64,000 bases of DNA from SXVE01 sp036388895 (GTDB lineage Bacteria; Acidobacteriota; Blastocatellia; Pyrinomonadales; Pyrinomonadaceae), in NCBI GenBank assembly GCA_036388895.1, contig DASVQY010000005.1, positions 1 through 64,000 on the forward strand, read 5' to 3'. The position numbers and the translations under genes were made by a program. Below the pieces are notes generated by a model. That model made no database searches. It was given only the letters and a program-made list of their open reading frames with translations, and was not told where the DNA came from. Of the stretch, positions 52,176-60,100 are shown one piece after another (within the stretch, counting starts at the first letter, position 1; the number at the start of each line of letters is the position of its first letter).

Positions 52176-53066
52176 TTACGACACTCCAAAAAGATTTGAT
52201 GAGCTATTAGAAATTGATGACTAAAGATTTGTCTACGCAAAAAAAAACACGTTGGAAGAGGTGACTTTAGTGAGAATCAATCCATAACGCCTTGTCAGCA
52301 TATCTAAAGTCCGTGGTCTTTGCAAGTAGTATTTTGTTATGGAGTATTTGACACGCCTGTCGTGACCTACCGCCCCAACTTTAGCATGACTTAAACATTA
52401 CGAAAAACAGTTTATAGTTGGTCAAGAATCTAACAACCACGAAGAGCCAAACTTTGAATTGTACAGATGTCCACATAATTAATTATAAGTATGCGGGTAC
52501 AATTCATTTAACAGAATTTATTAACAGCTATTCTTAAACTGTTTTCCATAAATATCCCAAACCATAGCCGAATCTTCATAAAACAAAAAACCTCTTTGAA
52601 TCTGTCTCAAAAAGGGCAGGCTTTTATTCTCAAGTTTGAATGCTTGACAAAATCTCAAATTTTACACATGCCCCCCCTTCACCCTTTCTTTATAACAGAG
52701 GTTTCTGAGCGATGAAGTTTTCTGAGCCATTTTGCGGCTTATACAAAAAAAAGGCAAATTTTAGACCTGCATTTTGTATAAAACAATTTTGTATAAGAAT
52801 AGACTCCCCAAAATGCAGTAAGCTCAATAATTACTATGTTTGATGAAAATTTCGTTGAAATTAAAAACTACTAATACCTTTTGGATGATTTCAGGAAGTA
52901 TTAACTGGCTTTCGGCGCTCATCAATAATTTTTTTAAGGATTTTCCGCCTTATGTCATTTTCTGAATTTAGCAATTTCGAAGAATAAAGAGAAGAACGAT
53001 TAAAAGATTGAAAATAATTAGAATATTGAAACAAATAAAATTACTTTTATTAAAACAAATTTTGAG
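52176..53066. other. Gap with the second long repeat copy
   Basis: 891 bp AT-rich and non-coding. It contains a half-copy of the cassette-type motif (TCTCAAAAAGGG at 52605-52620) directly before the long direct repeat copy 2 (52621-52990). Nothing else recognised. Confidence 0.4.
52621..52990. repeat. Long diverged direct repeat, copy 2
   Basis: Counterpart of 49596-49955. The inverted TTATACAAAA / TTTTGTATAA pair is retained, while the GTAAGCCTAAT hairpin is eroded. Indels shift any reading frame relative to copy 1, so the conservation is at DNA level. Confidence 0.8.
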
Positions 53067-53618
53067 TTAGGGAGTTCCATTACTTTGCCGGTATTTATTA
53101 GAAGCATAATCATGCACGTAAACAATATAACCTGCCTTCGAGCCTCCAACAGAATCAAACCCGCCTATAGATACAGCAAAATCTCTGCAACTAATCATTC
53201 TACTTTTGAGAGTTTCTGTCTCAAATTCATCAGGTTTTTCCTCTTCATCTGCTAAATACTGCAAGTTTAACTTTTCGCGCATATTCTCAATAAACTCGGT
53301 TAAATTTCTCCAATTTTTATCTTGATAAGCCACTGAAAAACTTTTCACGCGATTATTTTCAAACTCTAGTGAGACTACTTCAATGTCAGGAAGATTAGAT
53401 GGATTATTTATCTTAACTTTATTGTCCGTTGGTAGGGAATAGTCCGGAAACAATGCTTTTATTTCTTCACGGCTCATTCTTAACCTTAGTCCCCCAATGG
53501 TTGGAGACTGTTCAATAGTAAGAGAGCATTTTGATTTTCTTGCGTTTTCTTTACCGCAGGAAACAAAAAGAAAAGAAGCGAATAAAATTATTAACAATGA
53601 TTTAAGTGAATGAGTCAT
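53067..53618 (-). CDS. Putative lipoprotein
   Basis: 183 residues from the ATG at 53618; an ATG six codons earlier is also possible. Lipobox FVSC at the end of a hydrophobic signal. The mature part contains SPTIGGLRLRMSREEIKALFP, a pattern seen in small secreted proteins where a short helix follows GLRLGMS.EEV. The family is not named here. No partner gene. Confidence 0.7.
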   Translation of the reverse strand: MTHSLKSLLIILFASFLFVSCGKENARKSKCSLTIEQSPTIGGLRLRMSREEIKALFPDYSLPTDNKVKINNPSNLPDIEVVSLEFENNRVKSFSVAYQDKNWRNLTEFIENMREKLNLQYLADEEEKPDEFETETLKSRMISCRDFAVSIGGFDSVGGSKAGYIVYVHDYASNKYRQSNGTP

Positions 53619-53842
53619 ATTGCTGTTTCTGTTCATATAACCTTGTCATAGACACATCAACGGTTTAATTTATTAGTTGTTATTTATGCTGCTAAATAAC
53701 TTCTCGAATAAAGATGAGAAGTGCCGCTAAGTTTTTTCAAAGACTTAGGGCGAATCATTTTCACAGAATAACTTTACAGCCAAATGGCTGGAAAATCAAA
53801 AAATTAAGCTTAAGTTGTTTTCATTTAGGAGGTAAGTCCTAA

Positions 53843-54094
53843 ATGGGAACAAAATCACGTCCGAAGCCTGAAAAACTAGCAGCCAAATTACTAAAAATCA
53901 GAAACAATGCTGGACTCTCGCAGGATGATTTTATAGATAGACTTGGGTTACGGGGAATTTTGGTTAGCGCCTCAATATCACAGTATGAACGAGGCGTAAG
54001 AGAGCCTTCGTATTTAGTGCTTCTCAAATATGCCAGATTCGCGGGTGTTAGCACTGATGTTTTGATTGATGATGATTTAGATTTACCTACATAA
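53843..54094 (+). CDS. XRE-family HTH regulator
   Basis: 83 residues, with AGGAGG ten bases before the ATG. The XRE-type helix-turn-helix spans about 12-70: KLLKIRNNAGLSQDDFIDRLGL then SASISQYERGVREPSYLVLLKYARFAGVSTDVLIDDD. It converges on the short Argonaute gene, 28 bp away. It may regulate neighbouring defence genes, but the convergent layout gives no direct support. Confidence 0.88.
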   Translation: MGTKSRPKPEKLAAKLLKIRNNAGLSQDDFIDRLGLRGILVSASISQYERGVREPSYLVLLKYARFAGVSTDVLIDDDLDLPT

Positions 54095-54121
54095 TTACAA
54101 AATAAATCCCTAGGTGCGACA

Positions 54122-55570
54122 TTACATATAAAAGCTATAACGAATCTCAGGTTTTTCGTGTTCTTCTAAATACTTCATTATCGCGCCTACACTTCTTGAA
54201 CAATCAATTGTAATAGGCATCTTCCCGTCAAATTGGGTGTTGTTCCAATTCATTTTTGTAAGCGATAGAACTTCTTCGCATATTTGCCGGGCAGAGGAAT
54301 TCAATTCTTCAATCCTTAATTCGATTGGTTGAGGAATATACATTCCTGCATAAGTTTGATAATAGGAAACCGCGCTTTTTGAGTAAAGTAGATGTTGACT
54401 CTCGGTTAACTCTAAGCAAGTTCCCCGCAAAGGTGGATAATTTCCAATTCTAAAAAGCCTTAAATCACTTTCAAAGATAGAAACAAAGTCGAAGGTGGAA
54501 ATTTCTTTATCTTCAACGGCTTTTATAAATCCATCCTTTTCTTGTTCAGTATATTTTGAACTTTTATGTATTACAACTCTTTTTGGACTAACGCCTTCTG
54601 CAAATTTGTAAGCCTCTATTGCATTTAACAGAAGTTCGTATGATTGTTGTTCTGATAGATGCGGTTGTTTATCGCCTTTTTTATCAATCTGAACAGGACT
54701 GCCACGCAAAATAACACCTTTGCCCTGTTCATCAAAAATTTGAGCAAGACTCGTTTGTAAAGTCGTTTTATCGAGACTTCGATAAAAGCTGATTCCAACG
54801 TAGCAAGTTAAATCATTACTTTCTTTGATAGCTGCTTTCCAAGCTACGCCACCAGCTTTGTAATAAACTGCTGTGCAAAAATTCCACGCTCTTGTTGCCA
54901 AATCTTGCAAGTCAGATTTTGATTTTTCTTTAGGCGGTGCGGTAGATAAAGTTCTCTCAAGAACAATCTGTATCGGTATTTTATACTTCATTGACTTGGC
55001 TTTTAGATAATGATGAAAATTAGTGCCAAGTTCTTCCTTCTTTTGGTGTTTGTCTGATTCTTCCGTTTTTTCCAATTTCAAAACTTTAGAAAATAATTTT
55101 TCTGGAATAAGGCAAATTATTACTTTAGGAGTTTTATTCTGCGTTAGAAATTCAATATGTTGAAGATATGTTTCGGCTATCTCTTCAATACACTTCTGAT
55201 GTCCCTTAGTTTTAACGTCTTTTATAACTTTGTTAATTTCCGTATCATTGATTTGTCTAAAATACTGCGGACTATAAACCATTTTAGCCTTGAATCCTAC
55301 ATATTCATTAAAACCACAGAATGAGGTAAATAGATTCGATTGTTTGCTTGGCTTTGCATCAATAAAATCAGCACAAAGTTTTAGCCACTCTTCAAATTGC
55401 TCAAAATTTTGTTGAGTTCCGATAATGCCCAGAACTATGTCCTTCGGCTTAGTATCAATAAGCGAAGGTTGACTATCATACGTTTCAAAATTGGCAATTC
55501 CGAAACGAGGACAAGGATGGCTATCGTTAGCAAATTTAAGTAACGGTTCTTCAAAAAAGTTTGTTTTCAT
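54122..55570 (-). CDS. Short prokaryotic Argonaute (MID-PIWI), catalytically inactive type
   Basis: 482 residues from the ATG at 55570; a GTG four codons earlier is possible. N-terminal and PAZ domains are absent. MID lies around 150-250 (IPIQIVLERTL). PIWI follows (RAWNFCTAVYYKAGGVAWKA, CYVGISFYRSLD, KRVVIHKSSKYTEQEKDG, PIELRIEELNSSARQICEEVLSLTKMNWNN). The first catalytic Asp of the DEDX tetrad is Ser (GISFY near residue 261), so slicing is not expected. Short Argonautes use a guide to recognise invader nucleic acid and switch on a partner effector. The partner here is the overlapping DREN-APAZ gene, which makes the pair a SPARDA-type system. Confidence 0.9.
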   Translation of the reverse strand: MKTNFFEEPLLKFANDSHPCPRFGIANFETYDSQPSLIDTKPKDIVLGIIGTQQNFEQFEEWLKLCADFIDAKPSKQSNLFTSFCGFNEYVGFKAKMVYSPQYFRQINDTEINKVIKDVKTKGHQKCIEEIAETYLQHIEFLTQNKTPKVIICLIPEKLFSKVLKLEKTEESDKHQKKEELGTNFHHYLKAKSMKYKIPIQIVLERTLSTAPPKEKSKSDLQDLATRAWNFCTAVYYKAGGVAWKAAIKESNDLTCYVGISFYRSLDKTTLQTSLAQIFDEQGKGVILRGSPVQIDKKGDKQPHLSEQQSYELLLNAIEAYKFAEGVSPKRVVIHKSSKYTEQEKDGFIKAVEDKEISTFDFVSIFESDLRLFRIGNYPPLRGTCLELTESQHLLYSKSAVSYYQTYAGMYIPQPIELRIEELNSSARQICEEVLSLTKMNWNNTQFDGKMPITIDCSRSVGAIMKYLEEHEKPEIRYSFYM

Positions 55571-56990
55571 CTTGCAACTCACTTGGTTCTTCGGAATCTT
55601 TCAGAACATTTATTTCATCCGCTTCTTCGGTTTGTAACCACTGAACCTCATCAATAACTTTGTCAGTTTGAGTTTTTTCGAGCCCGTTAAATGAGAGAAA
55701 CGGATATTCAGGAATAAACAAATCTCGATGAGATAACTCATAAGCAATAAATCGCAGATGATTATAAACGGATTTATTTCTTTCCATTCTTTTCAATGCT
55801 TTGACTCGCTTATGAGAAACTTGGCTTTTTTGCTTCCCGTTTATGGAAACTGTCCAAGTCGGATTGATACACAAAAACCAATCATCATCAAAATCTTTTA
55901 TGTCAATTGAAAAAGCAAAATGTTGGCAGTAATACACATTGAACTTTTCGTAGTAATTAGCCTTAAAAATGGTTCTTGTTGCTTTTTTATCGCCTTTCCA
56001 TCCCTGTTGAATTTCGAGTTTGTCTTTGAGTATAAGCGGTGCAATGACTCTGAAAATTTCTTCGTCGTATTGCCATTCATAGCCAATTTTGTAAAGCATT
56101 TGTTGTAAGCAAAATTTGATTAGAGATTTGAAAACTCTGTTGTAATCTTCATTAACAGAGTAAAGTTCCTGCGGAGTTAATTCGTCAATAGGATTTTCAA
56201 CAATTTTTGATAGCGGCAAATCTCCATTGTTCAAATCGTGAAAAGTGATGATTTTTTTGTTATGAATTGCCCAATCTGAACTAAAGTTCAACCCTTGTTG
56301 ATGCAAAGCACTTCGGGCTACTTCTCTGGCAGATGCCTTATAGCCTACCGGCTTATTTGTATTCCAAGAATTTTCGATGATTTTATCTCTATCATAATTT
56401 ATAGGGGCAATGTAAATTTTATTTGTGGGAAAAGTTATCTTCAAAAGATTTGTAACAAGAGTTTCCGTTCCTTTTGCTACCTCTTTGATTGTTGGATTTT
56501 CGTCGTTGTAAAGCCGTGAAAACTTTTCTAAAAAGTCTTTGTTGTTCTCATCAATTAAATCTGAGTTTTTGTTAAATTGAATAGGAACAGATTTAGTCCC
56601 GATGTTTCTTATGTCAATGTTTTCAATCTTTTTCGCGTAAAGTTTTTCTTGCTTATCTCGATTGTCATAAATCACAAGCAAAACGTCATTTGGTAATTTT
56701 TGCCAGTATTCAACGTGAGATTTTTCAGCGTAAAAGGTGAAGGTGCTGTTGTTAGGATTTTCGTTTTTTATGTAGCTGTTATCTTTTTCAGTTGATTTGA
56801 GTTGAATTTTAATCAATTCTGATAAAGGCTTGCCTTGTTCGTCAAAAAGCTCAACTTCACCATCAATTCCTATATCATCATTGGGAGTAGGCTTCCATGA
56901 AATTTGAGGCTCGTGATTAGCACAATAGCTTTGAAAACGTGCGGTTCCTTTGTTATCTGTAATTCGCGTTTGTGAATGAACTTTAGACAT
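55551..56990 (-). CDS. DREN-APAZ nuclease partner of the short Argonaute (SPARDA type)
   Basis: 479 residues. The N-terminal 150 residues match the DUF4365/DREN PD-(D/E)xK nuclease: NDDIGIDGEVEL with Asp43 and Glu45/47, then LIKIQLKST with Gln63-x-Lys65, then HVEYWQKLPNDVLLVIYD. The rest (about 160-460) is the APAZ region that stands in for the missing N-terminal part of Argonaute (FSSDWAIHNKKIITFHDLNN and following). Known SPARDA systems degrade DNA indiscriminately once activated, killing the infected or plasmid-carrying cell. Upstream gene of the pair; its end overlaps the Argonaute start by 20 bases. Confidence 0.88.
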   Translation of the reverse strand: MSKVHSQTRITDNKGTARFQSYCANHEPQISWKPTPNDDIGIDGEVELFDEQGKPLSELIKIQLKSTEKDNSYIKNENPNNSTFTFYAEKSHVEYWQKLPNDVLLVIYDNRDKQEKLYAKKIENIDIRNIGTKSVPIQFNKNSDLIDENNKDFLEKFSRLYNDENPTIKEVAKGTETLVTNLLKITFPTNKIYIAPINYDRDKIIENSWNTNKPVGYKASAREVARSALHQQGLNFSSDWAIHNKKIITFHDLNNGDLPLSKIVENPIDELTPQELYSVNEDYNRVFKSLIKFCLQQMLYKIGYEWQYDEEIFRVIAPLILKDKLEIQQGWKGDKKATRTIFKANYYEKFNVYYCQHFAFSIDIKDFDDDWFLCINPTWTVSINGKQKSQVSHKRVKALKRMERNKSVYNHLRFIAYELSHRDLFIPEYPFLSFNGLEKTQTDKVIDEVQWLQTEEADEINVLKDSEEPSELQDENKLF

Positions 56991-57130
56991 ATCAACATTA
57001 TTTTGCGCTAAATCAAATTTGTGTCAAGAGTAAATCAAATTTTCGCAGATGGCTTATAAAAATTGCAGGATGGGAACTTGGAAAACCTAAAATATGAAAG
57101 ATTAGGCGAAATATGGAGCTTTTGTTAAAA

Positions 57131-57350
57131 TTACCCCCGATTTCGTTGGTTACAGTCGGTTTCAATGGTGGTGCTTTCTGCCCGATACTTGCTTACTGAC
57201 CTTCCTCGAATTTTCCTTCCGATTATTTCAACGGACTCTATTGTAAGTTTAATGGATTTTGGAAGGGACAAAATACCGCTTTCACAATGATAAACAGTAT
57301 TCATCTTCACGCCCAAAATATCGGCAAGTTTAGTTTACGCTAATCCTAGA
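57131..57350 (-). pseudogene. XRE-type HTH gene with a nonsense mutation
   Basis: A minus-strand frame reads NLGLA-stop-TKLADILGVKMNTVYHCESGILSLP. In XRE proteins the stop position is normally Gln (LGLTQTKLA...), so CAA has become TAA. Upstream of the stop there is no in-frame start with a ribosome site. The open part downstream of the stop (TTG at 57316, 61 residues) lacks the first helix. A degraded regulator is the best reading. It lies beside the operator-like inverted repeat at 57361-57402. Confidence 0.55.
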
Positions 57351-57360
57351 TTATCTTTTT

Positions 57361-57402
57361 GTTCAAATTGTTCATTCAGTTCATACCTTGAACAATTTGA
57401 AC
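57361..57402. promoter_or_regulatory. Operator-like inverted repeat GTTCAAATTGTTCA
   Basis: GTTCAAATTGTTCA (57361-57374) and TGAACAATTTGAAC (57389-57402) are perfect 14-bp inverted repeats with a 14-bp spacer. The 16-mer TTGAACAATTTGAACA (57388-57403) recurs at 60077-60092 next to an HTH gene. A binding site for the decayed XRE protein or for the HTH protein at 60101-60304 is plausible. Confidence 0.6.
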
Positions 57403-57560
57403 ATCTTGAACAACCAAAAAACGTGTCTCAAAACGATGTGTCATAATTCAAACAGGGAACGTTTATGACATTTTAGTTATGACATGACTTATGACACAAA
57501 GTAGTCTCAGATACCTGTGTTTTATTGGGTTATAAAATATAAATATATTCACGAAAAGAC

Positions 57561-57586
57561 GGGTCAAAAAGGGGGGATTTTGACAC
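57561..57586 (-). repeat. Cassette-type motif, downstream of the 172-residue gene
   Basis: Imperfect palindrome (GGGTCAAAAAGGGGGGATTTTGACAC split at centre), two bases past the stop codon of the gene at 57589. More TTTATGACA / TGTCATAA half-sites lie at 57425-57500. Confidence 0.5.
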
Positions 57587-57588
57587 TA

Positions 57589-58107
57589 CTAAGGATTATG
57601 TTTTTTTATTCCGTTATTCTTCAATATGTAACAAGGTAGCTTCGTATTTTCAGGGATATTTTCTAATCCATCTACATCTTTCAATCGATTAATAAGAAGT
57701 TCTTCCTTATTATCAATCGAGTAACTTTTTGAATATTTCGATTCTTTTAATGTGCTATCGCAACTCGCATCTCTTGCTATATTCAATTTCCATTTTTGGT
57801 TTTTATCTGAAAGTAATTCAGATAAATAAGCGGCTTCTGTGCTGAAATATTCGTAAACGATTTTTATATGTCTTGCTTTTTCTTTTCCCTTTAATAAGTT
57901 ATCTATCCGAAGAATTAAAAGTTGACTTTGCGGAGCATAAGTAATATTGCTAAGGGCTGCCAGACTATCGAATCCAACTACCTTACCCACTATTTTGATG
58001 TTTTTCTTTTTAACATCAGGAATAGGTTCCGCAACTTGAGCAATAGCAAAACTTGAACAAAACACTAAAGTTGCGAGCGAAAAAATACTGCCTTTTGTCT
58101 TATTCAT
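57589..58107 (-). CDS. Secreted protein, unknown
   Basis: 172 residues. A signal peptide ends SFAIAQ. The mature part (KKNIKIVGKVVGFDSLAALSNITYAPQSQLLILRIDNLLKGKEKARHIKIVYEYF) resembles small secreted beta proteins of unknown role. It is one of five minus-strand single-gene units in a row. The motif copy upstream is at 58129-58185. Confidence 0.6.
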   Translation of the reverse strand: MNKTKGSIFSLATLVFCSSFAIAQVAEPIPDVKKKNIKIVGKVVGFDSLAALSNITYAPQSQLLILRIDNLLKGKEKARHIKIVYEYFSTEAAYLSELLSDKNQKWKLNIARDASCDSTLKESKYSKSYSIDNKEELLINRLKDVDGLENIPENTKLPCYILKNNGIKKHNP

Positions 58108-58128
58108 AGCTGTTAAATTAAAACAATT

Positions 58129-58185
58129 CTCAAAATGCGTTGTTTATGACCCGTTTGATTGTTGCAAAAAGGGTCGTTTTTGAGA
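58129..58185 (-). repeat. Cassette-type motif pair between two genes
   Basis: TCTCAAAA (58129-58136) pairs with TTTTGAGA (58178-58185), and inside GACCC (58148-58152) pairs with GGGTC (58171-58175). The whole fills the gap between the genes at 57589-58107 and 58186-58599, ending on the base before the stop codon. Confidence 0.6.
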
Positions 58186-58599
58186 TTATTGATTACCTCG
58201 CCAAACATAACTAAAACCGTAATTCCAATCCTTATCTTTCCCTACTCTATGTTCAATAAAGAGAGTTATATCATTTTTTCTAAATGCCAATTTGTTTTCA
58301 TCCTGAATTTGCGTCCATCCGATTTTAGTTAAGTTATAAACATAAAATTCCTGAACATTTTCAAAATCTCTGCCTGAGTGAAAGTATTGGTAAAGCCCAG
58401 CGTCCATATGTCTTGAACTTTCTCTCTCCTCTATCTTAATTAAATCTGGATGAATCGGAATGCCTTCGGAGATAAGCCGAATTTCATTTAATTTTGTGTC
58501 TTGTGCATTTGGTGAAGTTTCTTTCAGGTAGTGAAATGCCGCTAAAAATCCTATTACGAAAAGAATTGGTAAAAGTAGTTTTGAGGCTTTTTTTATCAT
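58186..58599 (-). CDS. Membrane-anchored small protein, unknown
   Basis: 137 residues from the ATG at 58599; the open frame continues 17 codons into the repeat at 58608-58637, which is unlikely to be coding. One N-terminal hydrophobic helix (LLLPILFVIGFLAAFHYL) anchors or exports it. The soluble part has DAGLYQYFHSGRDFENVQEFYVYNLTKIGW. No family recognised. Confidence 0.6.
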   Translation of the reverse strand: MIKKASKLLLPILFVIGFLAAFHYLKETSPNAQDTKLNEIRLISEGIPIHPDLIKIEERESSRHMDAGLYQYFHSGRDFENVQEFYVYNLTKIGWTQIQDENKLAFRKNDITLFIEHRVGKDKDWNYGFSYVWRGNQ

Positions 58600-58607
58600 T
58601 TGACTTT

Positions 58608-58637
58608 CTGTCTCAAAAAGGGGCGTTTTTGAAACAG
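58608..58637 (-). repeat. Cassette-type motif copy
   Basis: A 30-bp near-perfect palindrome: CTGTCTCAAAAA ... TTTTTGAAACAG around GGGGCG. It lies eight bases before the start of the gene at 58599 and three bases past the stop of the next gene. Confidence 0.65.
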
Positions 58638-58640
58638 ATA

Positions 58641-59042
58641 TTACCACCATTTACTCCAATTTCTGACGTTCTGAGTAATTTCAATCAATTCTTGTTCAAA
58701 GAGATTAGTTTTAATTGAGGCTATCCCTATATTCGATGAATCAATTGCCAAAAATTCAAAACTAAATTTTTCATTATTTCTTCTAAAAACCATAATAGGT
58801 TCTAAACTCATATTGTTAAATTTTAAGTCATCAATCTGACGATTTATTAACTGTTTCAATTCCACCTCAAAGTTGTTCAGTTCAGAATATTCAAACCAAC
58901 ATTCCTTAACAACTATTTGAGCGTTCTGATAAGGCATAGTCCACTTAGCAGTTATATCAAAAGCAACCGAAGATAAGCGTTCTTCTGTTGAAACAGGGTC
59001 TAATGTGATTTCCAAAGGTGATGATTGAATCAAAGTGAACAT
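58641..59042 (-). CDS. Unknown cytoplasmic protein, 133 residues
   Basis: No signal peptide. Beta-rich opening (MFTLIQSSPLEITLDPVSTEERLSSVAFDITAKW), then helical and beta stretches. The acidic pattern and size resemble immunity-type or SMI1-like small proteins, but I cannot assign it. The start has no strong ribosome site. The upstream motif copy is at 59075-59100. Confidence 0.5.
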   Translation of the reverse strand: MFTLIQSSPLEITLDPVSTEERLSSVAFDITAKWTMPYQNAQIVVKECWFEYSELNNFEVELKQLINRQIDDLKFNNMSLEPIMVFRRNNEKFSFEFLAIDSSNIGIASIKTNLFEQELIEITQNVRNWSKWW

Positions 59043-59074
59043 AAAAACTTTGAGTGAGTTCTTTCGCTAAGAAT

Positions 59075-59100
59075 GTTTCAAAAAGGGTCCTTTATGAGAC
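59075..59100 (-). repeat. Cassette-type motif copy
   Basis: GTTTCAAAAAGGG then TCCTTTATGAGAC, a 26-bp imperfect palindrome. On the gene strand it reads TCATAAAGGACCCTTTTTGAAAC and stands 32 bases upstream of the gene starting at 59042. Confidence 0.65.
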
Positions 59101-59113
59101 AGTAGTATAGATA

Positions 59114-59458
59114 CTAACAGTCTGTAAATTCTGGATGTCTGGGGAAATAATTCAGTTTTTCTATACCCGACATCCCTCGGTGTTGAAGACACCAAACTCT
59201 TTTCTTTGTCCAAATGAATACTCCGCCGCCGCTACTTATCTCCATTGCTTCAAACTTATCATCATCAAAAAGCACCATATCTGAAGTAACTACCAGACCC
59301 TTTCCCTCAATTAAAGCCTGTTCAAATTCCTCGGAAGTACGATAAACAGCATTAGCCGTATCGAGTCTTTCTTCTTGACTTTTAACTTTGTCCGCATCCT
59401 TTGGGAATGTTACAAAATCAATCCATTCTTTATATAAAGTCATTATCTTTCTTACCAT
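59114..59458 (-). CDS. Unknown cytoplasmic protein, about 110 residues
   Basis: 114 residues from 59458, or 109 from the ATG at 59443. No signal peptide. It includes VVTSDMVLFDDDKFEAMEISSGGGVFIWTKKRVWCLQHRGMSGIEKLNYFPRHPEF. Not recognised. It occupies one unit between motif copies at 59075 and 59477. Confidence 0.5.
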   Translation of the reverse strand: MVRKIMTLYKEWIDFVTFPKDADKVKSQEERLDTANAVYRTSEEFEQALIEGKGLVVTSDMVLFDDDKFEAMEISSGGGVFIWTKKRVWCLQHRGMSGIEKLNYFPRHPEFTDC

Positions 59459-59476
59459 TTCTATCTAAGAAAATTT

Positions 59477-59548
59477 GTTTCAAAAAGGGTCATTTATGAC
59501 ACTGTTTTCAATCTCCTTTGATTGTGCCATAAAGGGGCGTTTTGAAAC
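59477..59548 (-). repeat. Cassette-type motif pair forming a large inverted repeat
   Basis: Copy A, 59477-59502 (GTTTCAAAAAGGG, then TCATTTATGACAC), faces copy B, 59524-59548 (GTGCCATAAAGGGG, then CGTTTTGAAAC). The outer GTTTCAAAA / TTTTGAAAC and inner TTTATGACAC / GTGCCATAAA can pair, with a mismatched centre. Together they fill the gap between two genes. Confidence 0.65.
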
Positions 59549-59549
59549 G

Positions 59550-59945
59550 CTATTTTTTGAAGTCGAACGACAGATATGTTTGAAGATAGCGAGAACTAAT
59601 TTTTGAATCAAAACCGAAATTCGATTTGAATTTCCATTTTAATGCCGCCTTAATTGCAGCAGGTCGCAATAAAGGATGTCCAACATTTGAACAAGCCTTT
59701 TTTACATTACCTTTTCTATCAACAAGAATTATAACCACTACTTGTCCGCTTACGCCGATTCTATAAGCTGCTGGTGAATATTCAGGGCGCACTTCGTTAA
59801 TAGTTCTTCCTGACGGCAGGTTTACAATCGTAAACGGCTTATACTTCGAGAAGTCGCATTGCTTATTTTGTTGCGCTTTGCTGAAATTAACCAAGCAAAC
59901 AAGAAGAATGAATGTTTGAATCAATCCCACAATAATTAGTTTCAT
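59550..59945 (-). CDS. Secreted TonB C-terminal-like protein
   Basis: 131 residues. A signal peptide ends NFSKAQ. The mature part matches the TonB C-terminal domain: INEVRPEYSPAAYRIGVSGQVVVIILVDRKGNV..A....GHPLLRPAAIKAALKWKFKS. There is no Pro-rich linker and the N-terminal helix looks cleavable, so it is unlikely to be a working energy transducer. A free-standing TonB-like domain is common in these bacteria, role unclear. The motif copy at 59996-60020 lies 50 bases upstream. Confidence 0.75.
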   Translation of the reverse strand: MKLIIVGLIQTFILLVCLVNFSKAQQNKQCDFSKYKPFTIVNLPSGRTINEVRPEYSPAAYRIGVSGQVVVIILVDRKGNVKKACSNVGHPLLRPAAIKAALKWKFKSNFGFDSKISSRYLQTYLSFDFKK

Positions 59946-59995
59946 AAACTTTTAGACACTTATGATTGAGAATTGTTCCTGAGCATTGACGTTTT

Positions 59996-60020
59996 GTTTC
60001 AAAAAGGGTCGTTTTTGACA
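59996..60020 (-). repeat. Cassette-type motif copy
   Basis: GTTTCAAAAAGGGTCG then TTTTTGACA. Last unit of the row; on the gene strand it reads ...AACGACCCTTTTTGAAAC. Confidence 0.65.
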
Positions 60021-60076
60021 TAACTTTTAAGGTTTTCTTTGTTCAATATTTTCAACTGTTCACTTCTTGTAACGAT

Positions 60077-60092
60077 TTGAACAATTTGAACA
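60077..60092. promoter_or_regulatory. TTGAACAATTTGAACA, second copy of the operator-like 16-mer
   Basis: Identical to 57388-57403. It sits just past the 3' end of the HTH gene at 60101 and before the gene row, so the two copies bracket the row. Confidence 0.5.
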
Positions 60093-60100
60093 GGCAAATG

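Noticed and set aside
57388..57420. TTGAACA words as a short CRISPR-like array
   Set aside because: Three close words without regular spacers or cas genes; better read as an operator.
57561..60020. Reading the gene row as an ordinary integron cassette array
   Set aside because: The palindromes lack the attC end boxes, and no integron integrase is in the window. Only the cassette-like layout is kept as a finding.
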